This document shows positions 46,532 to 54,024 of a stretch of 64,000 nt of DNA, piece by piece. The notes beneath the pieces are model-generated. The model had not been told where the DNA came from. It saw nothing but the letters and a program-made list of their open reading frames with translations, and searched no databases. The position numbers were made by a program, and so were the translations under genes. Where the stretch lies: positions 62,001 to 126,000 of the forward strand of contig NZ_RQZH01000001.1 in NCBI RefSeq assembly GCF_003932845.1, given 5' to 3'. Each line of letters starts with the position of its first letter. The stretch's first letter is position 1. This DNA comes from Prevotella sp. OH937_COT-195. Lineage in GTDB: Bacteria > Bacteroidota > Bacteroidia > Bacteroidales > Bacteroidaceae.

Positions 46532-47897
46532 GGTGACATTTCAAGAAATGGCCTCACGGCTCGCCGAGCGTAAAGGTATAAGTATTGACAAGGCGCAAGA
46601 TTTCTTGTCGGCAGTACTGAACACCGTAAACGACGGGCTGCACAAGGATAAATTGTTGAAAATAAAGGGGCTTGGAACTTTCAAGGTAATAGAGGTAAAG
46701 CAACGCAAAAGTGTTGACGTGAACACCGGCGAAGAGATTATCATCGACGGTCGTGAAAAAATCACGTTTACTCCCGACGCAATGATGAAAGACTTGGTAA
46801 ACAAGCCTTTTTCGCAGTTTGAGACAGTTTCGCTCAACGACGGTGTCGATTTTTCCGATTTTGAGTCCTCATTATCAGACGAAGATGTCACACGCGAAGA
46901 AAATGTTGTCAAAGACGAGGTTCCGGATAACGCATTGCAGGAAGAAGTATTTGATGACAAAAAAATGCCGGAAGACAGCGATGAAGCCATTTCTGTGTCT
47001 GACGAGTCTTTCAGTGATGCCGTTCCGGTTTGTAACATTATGAACGTAGATGCCGGTAGCGATGAGAGAACGACATCAACGGAAACAGATTGTACCGATG
47101 TCGCAGACAAAACCGACATGAAAAGTGAGAACCTCCACAATTTAGACGAAAAAGACACCGAAGATACTACCGTTACCGACGGGCAACCGGTGGAAAACGA
47201 GTGTGAAATAACAGAAGAAGAGTCTGATGCAGACTCTATATCCCCTGAAAGACAATATGAAAAACAAGAAAAAGATATGGGAAACTTTTCAAATCACAAT
47301 GATTACAATGCTTGGAAACGTTGGATTATTGTCATTGTCCTAATTGCGTTGTTTGGTTCTCTTTCGTATTATTTATTTGATTTCTCGAACAAAAGAGAAT
47401 CTGAGATTCGAGAACAAATGATAGTCAGTCAAGTTATGACCGTTGACTCGCAAACCGTTGATAAGCATGTCGCAGATTCCACTGCAAAGGAAGACACCGT
47501 GAAGCAGTCAAAACGTAATAAAGAGATTGAAGACTCGGTGGCGGCATCTGCATTGAAAGAGAAAGAAGAAAAGGCAAGGAAGGCGGCGGAAACAATGCCC
47601 AAACCTAAGCCGGAGGCAGAAAAGAAAAAGCCGGAAAAACATGTGGTTGCTCCCAAAGCATCCGAAAAAGCACTCGAATCATCAAGAAGACTCGTGAAGT
47701 ACGGTGCATACGACATTGTGGGAACAGACAGAGTGATAACCGTGAAAAAAGGACAAACAATGACATCTGTTGCCAAAGTGTGGCTCGGCAAAGACATGGC
47801 ATGCTACATCGAGGTGCATAACGGAACGACAACACTGACGGAAGGGCAGAAATTGAAGATACCCAAACTGAAATTGAAGAAGAAAACGAGAAAATGA
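46524..47897 (+). CDS. HU-domain, transmembrane and LysM fusion protein
   Basis: The 457-residue protein begins with an HU-like fold (about residues 1-95: ASRLAERKGISIDKAQDFLS, KIKGLGTFKVIEVKQRKSVD). A long acidic Asp/Glu/Ser-rich linker follows (about 96-262), then one transmembrane helix (WIIVIVLIALFGSLSYYLF, about 266-285), a Lys/Glu/Ala-rich stalk and a C-terminal LysM-like module (VITVKKGQTMTSVAKVWLGK to KLKIPKLKLKKKTRK). The topology places HU in the cytoplasm and LysM in the periplasm. Its start overlaps the upstream HU stop by 8 bases. The role is unknown; chromosome-to-cell-wall tethering is my inference. Confidence 0.82.
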   Translation: MAKVTFQEMASRLAERKGISIDKAQDFLSAVLNTVNDGLHKDKLLKIKGLGTFKVIEVKQRKSVDVNTGEEIIIDGREKITFTPDAMMKDLVNKPFSQFETVSLNDGVDFSDFESSLSDEDVTREENVVKDEVPDNALQEEVFDDKKMPEDSDEAISVSDESFSDAVPVCNIMNVDAGSDERTTSTETDCTDVADKTDMKSENLHNLDEKDTEDTTVTDGQPVENECEITEEESDADSISPERQYEKQEKDMGNFSNHNDYNAWKRWIIVIVLIALFGSLSYYLFDFSNKRESEIREQMIVSQVMTVDSQTVDKHVADSTAKEDTVKQSKRNKEIEDSVAASALKEKEEKARKAAETMPKPKPEAEKKKPEKHVVAPKASEKALESSRRLVKYGAYDIVGTDRVITVKKGQTMTSVAKVWLGKDMACYIEVHNGTTTLTEGQKLKIPKLKLKKKTRK

Positions 47898-47903
47898 AAA
47901 ATA

Positions 47904-47954
47904 CGCTCCGAACCTTTGCAGGCAACGGCTTCAAGGGTGCGGAGCGCAGTTTTA
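47904..47954 (+). terminator. Terminator after the HU-LysM gene
   Basis: CGCTCCG (47904-47910) pairs with CGGAGCG (47940-47946), followed by CAGTTTTATAAT, seven bases after the stop. Confidence 0.7.
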
Positions 47955-48051
47955 TAATGACAATAAGCATAAAGTTTCTTAAAAGTAAGTTTTGAGAAAC
48001 TTTTTTAATACTTTTTAGTCGCGTTTTTTCGACTATGAAAGGCGAATGTAT

Positions 48052-48059
48052 TACTTTTG
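48052..48059 (+). promoter_or_regulatory. -7 box of the bat operon
   Basis: TACTTTTG, 39 bases before moxR. No clear -33 box. Confidence 0.5.
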
Positions 48060-48098
48060 CGGTTAAATAAAGAAAACAAACAAAAATAGAGAAAAACT

Positions 48099-49094
48099 AT
48101 GTCAGAAGCATTTGATATACGCGAACTTAACATCCGTATCGAGCAACAAAGTTCGTTTATTACTTCCCTTACCTCGGGAATGGATCGTGTGATTGTGGGG
48201 CAGAAACACTTGATAGACTCCCTGCTGATAGGACTTCTCAGCGACGGTCACATATTGCTTGAAGGTGTACCCGGGCTGGCAAAGACACTTGCAATAAAGA
48301 CATTGGCACAGTTAATCAATGCCGATTACAGTCGCATACAGTTTACTCCCGACCTGCTTCCGGCAGATGTCGTTGGCACACTCATCTATTCGCAGAAAGA
48401 CGAGAATTTCCATGTAAAGAAAGGACCGGTGTTTGCCAATTTCGTATTGGCAGACGAGATAAACCGTGCTCCGGCAAAGGTACAGAGCGCATTGCTCGAA
48501 GCGATGCAGGAACACATGATAACCATCGGCAGTGATACGTTTGCCCTGCCTGACCCTTTCCTCGTCATGGCAACGCAGAACCCCATAGAGCAGGAAGGGA
48601 CATATCCGCTGCCCGAGGCACAGGTTGACCGTTTCATGCTGAAAGTGATAATCGACTATCCGACGATCAGCGAAGAGAAACTCATCATTCGCGAAAATCT
48701 GCAAGGTGCGTTACCAACGGTAACACCCGTTATTTCCGCCGGCGAGATACTCAATGCCCGCGAAGTGGTAAGAATGGTGTATATCGACGAAAAGATAGAA
48801 CAGTATATCGCAGACATCGTTTTTGCAACGCGTTATCCTGACAGGTACGGTCTCACGTCGTTGAAAGACATGATAACTTTCGGCGGTTCGCCCCGTGCCT
48901 CGATAAACCTTGCCAAGGCCGCCCGCGCCTTTGCTTTCATAAAACGCAGAGGATATGTCGTTCCGGAAGATGTGCGTGCCGTTGCACACGATGTACTCCG
49001 ACACCGCATCGGACTTAGTTACGAGGCGGAGGCAAGCAATGTTACCGGCGAGGAAATTGTGAGCAGTATCATAAACAAGATTGAAGTGCCGTAG
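48099..49094 (+). CDS. MoxR-family AAA+ ATPase
   Basis: The 331-residue MoxR ATPase has Walker A (LEGVPGLAKTLAIKTLA, about residue 50), Walker B (FVLADEINRAPAKVQSALLE), and sensor and Arg-finger regions (MATQNPIEQEGTYPLPEAQV, DRF). MoxR proteins act as chaperones for partners with VWA domains, consistent with the DUF58, BatA and BatB genes that follow. It is the first gene of the bat cluster. Confidence 0.95.
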   Translation: MSEAFDIRELNIRIEQQSSFITSLTSGMDRVIVGQKHLIDSLLIGLLSDGHILLEGVPGLAKTLAIKTLAQLINADYSRIQFTPDLLPADVVGTLIYSQKDENFHVKKGPVFANFVLADEINRAPAKVQSALLEAMQEHMITIGSDTFALPDPFLVMATQNPIEQEGTYPLPEAQVDRFMLKVIIDYPTISEEKLIIRENLQGALPTVTPVISAGEILNAREVVRMVYIDEKIEQYIADIVFATRYPDRYGLTSLKDMITFGGSPRASINLAKAARAFAFIKRRGYVVPEDVRAVAHDVLRHRIGLSYEAEASNVTGEEIVSSIINKIEVP

Positions 49095-49125
49095 TTCGTA
49101 ACGTTTCTTACGGGATGATGATAAG

Positions 49126-49213
49126 TGATTTCGCCGAATTTGCAAACCAATTTCACCGATTTTACTTGGTAATTTCGCCGAATTTGTCGAGCAATCCTGC
49201 CGAATTTGAAAAG
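49126..49213 (-). repeat. 22-base tandem repeat array, four units (minus orientation)
   Basis: Four adjacent units at 49192-49213, 49170-49191, 49148-49169 and 49126-49147, read on the minus strand. Cores are CAAATTCGGCAGGATTG, CAAATTCGGCGAAATTA and similar. The array begins 31 bases after the moxR stop, inside the bat cluster. Confidence 0.85.
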
Positions 49214-49258
49214 CAGGTTGTAATGTAATTTATGTTTAATGCAGACAAAACAGATTAA

Positions 49259-50128
49259 ATGGAGACGCAGGACATACTGAAAAGGGTTCGCAAGATAGAA
49301 ATAAAGACGCGTGGATTGAGCCGCAACATATTTGCGGGTCAGTACCATTCGGCATTCAAAGGGCGCGGCATGGCATTCAGTGAGGTTCGTGAATATCAGT
49401 TCGGCGATGATGTGCGCGACATCGACTGGAATGTAACCGCTCGTTTCCATCGTCCGTATGTCAAAGTATATGAGGAAGAACGGGAATTAACCGTTATGCT
49501 GTTGATAGACGTTAGCGGCTCGCTCGATTTCGGAACGGATAAATGTATGAAGCGTGACATGGTAACTGAGATTGCCGCCACGCTTGCGTTCAGCGCGATA
49601 CAGAACAACGACAAGATTGGCGTGGTGTTCTTTTCTGACAAAATAGAAAAGTATATCCCCCCCAAAAAAGGTCGCAAGCACATATTGTATATTATCCGTG
49701 AGTTGCTTGATTTCAAAGCATCAAGCAAGAAAACAAACCTTAAGAATGCCGTGGAGTTTCTCACGAGTGTAACGAAACGCCGCTGTACCGCATTCCTCAT
49801 GAGCGATTTCTACGACCGTAGCGATTTCGGAAATGCCCTAACCATTTGCAACCGCAAGCACGACGTTGTTGCCATTCAGGTGTATGACCGGCGGGCAAGG
49901 GAACTCCCCGACGTAGGCATTATGAAAGTACTCGATGCCGAGACTGGGCACGAGATGTATATAGACACCGGCAGCAAGAAACTGCGGGCTGCCCATCATG
50001 CCTATTGGTTGAAGCGACAGCGCAAACTGAACGAGACATTTGTCAAGAGCAGAGTGGATAACGTGTCTGTCTCAACGACCGATGATTATGTTAAATCTCT
50101 CATGCAACTGTTTGCCATGCGAGGGTAG
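49259..50128 (+). CDS. DUF58 domain protein of the bat operon
   Basis: The 289-residue protein has the DUF58 signature (GRGMAFSEVREYQFGDDVRD, IDWNVTARF) and a VWA-like MIDAS motif (LLIDVSGSLDFG). It is cytoplasmic with no signal peptide. MoxR-DUF58 pairs are a recurrent module, and in this operon it is thought to cooperate with the membrane VWA proteins BatA and BatB. Confidence 0.93.
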   Translation: METQDILKRVRKIEIKTRGLSRNIFAGQYHSAFKGRGMAFSEVREYQFGDDVRDIDWNVTARFHRPYVKVYEEERELTVMLLIDVSGSLDFGTDKCMKRDMVTEIAATLAFSAIQNNDKIGVVFFSDKIEKYIPPKKGRKHILYIIRELLDFKASSKKTNLKNAVEFLTSVTKRRCTAFLMSDFYDRSDFGNALTICNRKHDVVAIQVYDRRARELPDVGIMKVLDAETGHEMYIDTGSKKLRAAHHAYWLKRQRKLNETFVKSRVDNVSVSTTDDYVKSLMQLFAMRG

Positions 50129-50148
50129 ATGTATAATGAATTATAGAA

Positions 50149-51273
50149 TTGGCTTTGATATATAAAGTGTTAACAGTGACAGGAAAGATATTTGCAGTAA
50201 TCGTATTGATGATTAGTGCTTTGCCCGTGTTTGCTCAAGTTGAGGTTAAATCGAGTATAGACTCTGCTTCGATATATATCGGGCAGCAGGCACATATTAC
50301 CCTCGACGTTACGATAAGACAGGGAATGAAACTCGTACTTCCCGAATTCAAGCCGCAGCAACACATCACACCGGGCGTGGAAGTCCTTGAACAGAGCGTT
50401 GCAGACACATTGAGGTTTGGGGACGGCATGCTGAAAGTGTCAAGGATATATACCCTGACGTCTTTTGACGAGAACATATATTATCTTCCGCCGATGAACG
50501 TAAATGTTGACGGCAAAGATTACAAAAGTCGCGAACTTGCCTTGAAAGTGTTTACGGTAGAGGTAGACACACTGCATCCGGAAAACTTCTATCCGCCCAA
50601 AGATGTGCAGAACAACCCTTTCAAATGGGAAGATTGGAGTATGCTTTTCTGGTTGGGCGTGCTGCTTTCCGTGCTTACCGTAGTGCTGTATTATCTGTAC
50701 ACCCGGCTCAGGGAGAATAAGCCCGTCATGGCAAAAGTAAGATTCGTAAAACGCATACCGCCTCATAAGAAGGCCATGAGCGAGATTGAACGCATCAAGG
50801 CAGACAACCTTGCATCCTCGGAAAACCAGAAAGAATACTACACCAAACTTACGGAAACACTCCGTAAGTATATAGAAGAGAGGTTCGGATTCTGTGCAAT
50901 GGAGATGACCAGTTCCGAAATTATATCGGGACTGGAGGCCAACGGCGACAGCGAAATGATAAAAGAACTGGGCGAACTGTTCGATACCGCAGACCTCGTC
51001 AAGTTTGCCAAGCATTCTACTCTTGCCAACGAGAACGACGAAAATCTCGTGAATGCCATACATTTCATAAACACTACCAAGAAAGAAGACCAACCGCAAG
51101 TGGAACGCGTTGAGCCGAAACTCACAACCGAGGAGGTGCATGGCATGCGCAGGCGGCGGGTGCTGAAATGGTCGATAGGCATTCTTGCCGGTGTGTGCGT
51201 TGGGATATTGGTGTATATAATATATAACGCGGCAGTATTGTTGTCGTATGAAATTGAGATATGGAGTTTCTAA
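50149..51273 (+). CDS. Bat-operon membrane protein with signal peptide and two TM helices
   Basis: The 374-residue protein has an N-terminal signal (IFAVIVLMISALPVFAQ), a beta-rich BatD-like periplasmic domain (about 30-150), a transmembrane helix (SMLFWLGVLLSVLTVVLYYL), a cytoplasmic helical region and a C-terminal helix (WSIGILAGVCVGILVYIIY). The start is TTG (50149) or one of the GTG codons shortly after. It overlaps batA by 13 bases. The gene holds the position of the unnamed membrane protein between DUF58 and BatA in Bacteroides operons. Confidence 0.8.
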   Translation: MALIYKVLTVTGKIFAVIVLMISALPVFAQVEVKSSIDSASIYIGQQAHITLDVTIRQGMKLVLPEFKPQQHITPGVEVLEQSVADTLRFGDGMLKVSRIYTLTSFDENIYYLPPMNVNVDGKDYKSRELALKVFTVEVDTLHPENFYPPKDVQNNPFKWEDWSMLFWLGVLLSVLTVVLYYLYTRLRENKPVMAKVRFVKRIPPHKKAMSEIERIKADNLASSENQKEYYTKLTETLRKYIEERFGFCAMEMTSSEIISGLEANGDSEMIKELGELFDTADLVKFAKHSTLANENDENLVNAIHFINTTKKEDQPQVERVEPKLTTEEVHGMRRRRVLKWSIGILAGVCVGILVYIIYNAAVLLSYEIEIWSF

Positions 51274-52259
51274 ATAAAGAGTGCTTCTTGCTGTTGCTGC
51301 TGCTCGTGCCATATTTCCTGTGGTATGTGCTTTACCGCAAGAAGAGCGAGCCGACAATTAAGATGAGCGACACAAATGCCTATCGGTATGCCGCAAAGAG
51401 CATAAAGATGAGGCTGATGTGGCTGCCCGATGCGTTGCGCGTGCTCACTTTCGTATTGGTTGTAATAATACTTGCCCGTCCGCAGACAAATACATCGTGG
51501 GGAAGCCGTACGGTGGAGGGTATTGACATAATGCTTGCGATGGACGTTTCGACGAGTATGCTCGCAGAAGACCTCAAACCTAACCGCATCGAAGCAGCAA
51601 AAGAAGTGGCCACGGAATTTATTTCCGATCGACCCGATGATAATATCGGACTTACGGTTTTTGCCGGAGAGGCTTTCACGCAGTGCCCTATGACGACCGA
51701 CCACACATCGCTTCTGAACTTGCTGCAAAACGTAAGGACGGACATTGCGGCGCGTGGGCTGATTGCAGACGGTACTGCAATAGGAATGGGACTTGCCAAT
51801 GCCGTGGGCAGGTTGAAAGAGAGCAAGACCAAGAGCAAGGTCGTTATCTTGCTTACCGACGGCAGCAACAACATGGGCGACATCTCTCCGTTGACGGCGG
51901 CGAATATCGCCAGAAGTCTCGGCATTCGTGTATATACGGTTGCCGTGGGTGCAAAGACTGTTGCTCCGTATCCTGTACAGGTGGGAGGTATAACCAAGTA
52001 TGTCAACGCCAAGGCAGACATTGACACCAATACGCTTAGTAAAATAGCCGCCACCGCGAACGGGCATTTCTATCGTGCCACGAATAACACCGAGTTGAAA
52101 CAGATTTATAAGGATATAGACAAATTGGAAAAGACGCGCATGGACGTGAAGAAATTCTCGCGACACTACGACATGTACCAGCCGTTCGCATTGGCTGCAC
52201 TGTTGGCATTGTTGCTCGAGATGCTTTTCCGACTTACGATATTCCGCCGCATTCCGTAA
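51261..52259 (+). CDS. batA: Aerotolerance protein BatA (VWA domain)
   Basis: The 332-residue protein has two N-terminal transmembrane helices (LLLLLVPYFLWYVLY and ALRVLTFVLVVIILARP), a VWA domain with MIDAS DVSTS (MLAMDVSTSMLAED) and downstream metal residues in ILLTDGSNNMG, and a C-terminal helix (PFALAALLALLLEMLFRL). BatA to BatE were named for oxygen tolerance in Bacteroides fragilis. Confidence 0.93.
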   Translation: MEFLNKECFLLLLLLVPYFLWYVLYRKKSEPTIKMSDTNAYRYAAKSIKMRLMWLPDALRVLTFVLVVIILARPQTNTSWGSRTVEGIDIMLAMDVSTSMLAEDLKPNRIEAAKEVATEFISDRPDDNIGLTVFAGEAFTQCPMTTDHTSLLNLLQNVRTDIAARGLIADGTAIGMGLANAVGRLKESKTKSKVVILLTDGSNNMGDISPLTAANIARSLGIRVYTVAVGAKTVAPYPVQVGGITKYVNAKADIDTNTLSKIAATANGHFYRATNNTELKQIYKDIDKLEKTRMDVKKFSRHYDMYQPFALAALLALLLEMLFRLTIFRRIP

Positions 52260-52270
52260 AAATAAAACAG

Positions 52271-53314
52271 ATGTTCAGATTCGAAGCCCCCATATATTTA
52301 TACCTTTTGGTTATCGTTCCGATAATGGCTGCCGTCAGATGGTTTATGATGCGGAGCAGAAAGAAGAAACTTGCAAAGTTCGGCGATGCAGTTCTTCTTG
52401 CTCAACTCATGCCCAACGTATCCAAGATAAGGCGCACGGTAAAGTTTTGGATATTGCAGACGGCATTGGCAATGATTATAATCATGCTTGCACGACCGCA
52501 GTTGGGGGCAAAGATAAGCAACGATAAACGTAACGGAATAGAGGCGGTGATAGCCCTCGACATTAGCAACTCAATGCGGGCGAAGGACGTGATGCCATCG
52601 CGACTCGAAAAGAGTAAGATGCTGATAGAGAACATGGTGGATAACTTCACTAACGATAAAGTGGGATTGGTGGTGTTTGCCGGAGATGCCTTTATCCAAC
52701 TGCCGATAACGAGCGACTATGTTTCGGCAAAGATGTTCATGCAGAATACCGAACCGAACCTTATCGCATCGCAGGGTACCAACATCGGTGAGGCATTAAG
52801 GATAGCGTCGAGCAGTTTTACCAAAGCAGAGAATATCGGTCGTGCAATAATAATTATTACCGACGGAGAGGACCATGAGGGCGGTGCGGAAGAGGCTGCC
52901 GCGGCTGCCAAGAAGAAAGGAATGAATGTTTTTGTGCTTGGCGTGGGGTCTTCGAAAGGTTCACTTATACCCGACGATCAAGGCGGATATGTCAAAGACG
53001 ATACCGGCTCCGATGTAATTTCAGCACTCAACGAGGATATGTGCAGGCGTATAGCCGAAGCAGGCGGGGGAGGATATATTCATGTGGATAACACCAATGT
53101 GGCACAAGAGAAACTCAATGCTGCACTGGCAAAACTACAGAAAGGAGAGTTTGACAGTGTTATTTACAGTGAGTATGACGAACAGTTCCGTGCCGTCGCC
53201 ATAATAGTTCTGCTGCTTTTGATAGCAGAGGTGTGCATCATGGAAAGTCGAAATCCGATGCTTAGAAACATAAGGCTGTTTAAGAGAAAAACGAATTTAG
53301 GGAACAACAGATGA
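52271..53314 (+). CDS. batB: Aerotolerance protein BatB (VWA domain)
   Basis: The 347-residue paralogue of BatA has N-terminal helices, the VWA MIDAS DISNS (VIALDISNSMRAKDV), IIITDGEDHEGG, and a closing transmembrane helix (AVAIIVLLLLIAEVCIM). It starts 12 bases after batA and overlaps batC by four bases (ATGA). Confidence 0.93.
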   Translation: MFRFEAPIYLYLLVIVPIMAAVRWFMMRSRKKKLAKFGDAVLLAQLMPNVSKIRRTVKFWILQTALAMIIIMLARPQLGAKISNDKRNGIEAVIALDISNSMRAKDVMPSRLEKSKMLIENMVDNFTNDKVGLVVFAGDAFIQLPITSDYVSAKMFMQNTEPNLIASQGTNIGEALRIASSSFTKAENIGRAIIIITDGEDHEGGAEEAAAAAKKKGMNVFVLGVGSSKGSLIPDDQGGYVKDDTGSDVISALNEDMCRRIAEAGGGGYIHVDNTNVAQEKLNAALAKLQKGEFDSVIYSEYDEQFRAVAIIVLLLLIAEVCIMESRNPMLRNIRLFKRKTNLGNNR

Positions 53315-54003
53315 TGAGAAAGATATTCATTTTAATGCTATTGGCAGCCGCTTCGGTTTCTTTTGCGCAGAACGATCGCGACTATATAAGAAGCGGAAAC
53401 CGTCTTTATCGGGCAAAGAAATTCGACAAGGCAGAGGTGGAGTATCGCAAGGCCGTTGCGGCGAATGCCGAGAACCCGCAGGCAGTGTACAATCTTGGCT
53501 GTGCAATGATGATGCTTCAGAAAGATTCTGTTGCCGTGTTGCAATTTGAACGGGCATCACAACTTGAGACAAATAAATTGCGATGTGCCAAATCGAACCA
53601 CAATATAGGTGTCATATTGCAAAATCATAAGATGTACGACAAGGCCGTAGAGGCATACAAAAAGGCTTTGCGTGACAATCCCAATGACGATGAAACGAGG
53701 TATAACCTTGCCTTGTGCAAGAAACTTATGAAGAACAAGCCGGAAAATAAAGACAAGAATAAAGACGACAAGGATAAGGAAAAGAAACAGAACAAAGATA
53801 ATCAGAATAAAGAAAAAGAGAAGAACGAAGACAAGAAAGACGACAAGCAAAAGCAGAAAGAGCAGCCGGAGAAAGACAGAATGAGCAAAGATAATGCCGA
53901 ACAGTTGCTCAACGCTGCCATGCAGGAAGAGAAACAGACGCAGCAACGGTTGCAGAAAGCAATGCAACAGCCGCGCAGAAATCGCAGTCGTAAGAATTGG
54001 TAA
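53311..54003 (+). CDS. batC: BatC TPR protein
   Basis: The 230-residue protein has a signal peptide (IFILMLLAAASVSFAQ) and TPR repeats (AVYNLGCAMMMLQKDSVAVL, YDKAVEAYKKALRDNPNDDE). A long Lys/Asp/Glu/Asn-rich low-complexity region follows (about residues 143-190), then a short Gln-rich end. It is periplasmic and probably bridges the VWA proteins. The four-base overlap with batB implies coupled translation. Confidence 0.9.
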   Translation: MMRKIFILMLLAAASVSFAQNDRDYIRSGNRLYRAKKFDKAEVEYRKAVAANAENPQAVYNLGCAMMMLQKDSVAVLQFERASQLETNKLRCAKSNHNIGVILQNHKMYDKAVEAYKKALRDNPNDDETRYNLALCKKLMKNKPENKDKNKDDKDKEKKQNKDNQNKEKEKNEDKKDDKQKQKEQPEKDRMSKDNAEQLLNAAMQEEKQTQQRLQKAMQQPRRNRSRKNW

Positions 54004-54024
54004 ACGATAAAAGAAAGAGCATTT

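Noticed and set aside
51270..52166. Minus-strand open frame of 298 codons opposite batA
   Set aside because: batA has clear VWA motifs on the plus strand; the antisense frame shows no recognisable sequence.
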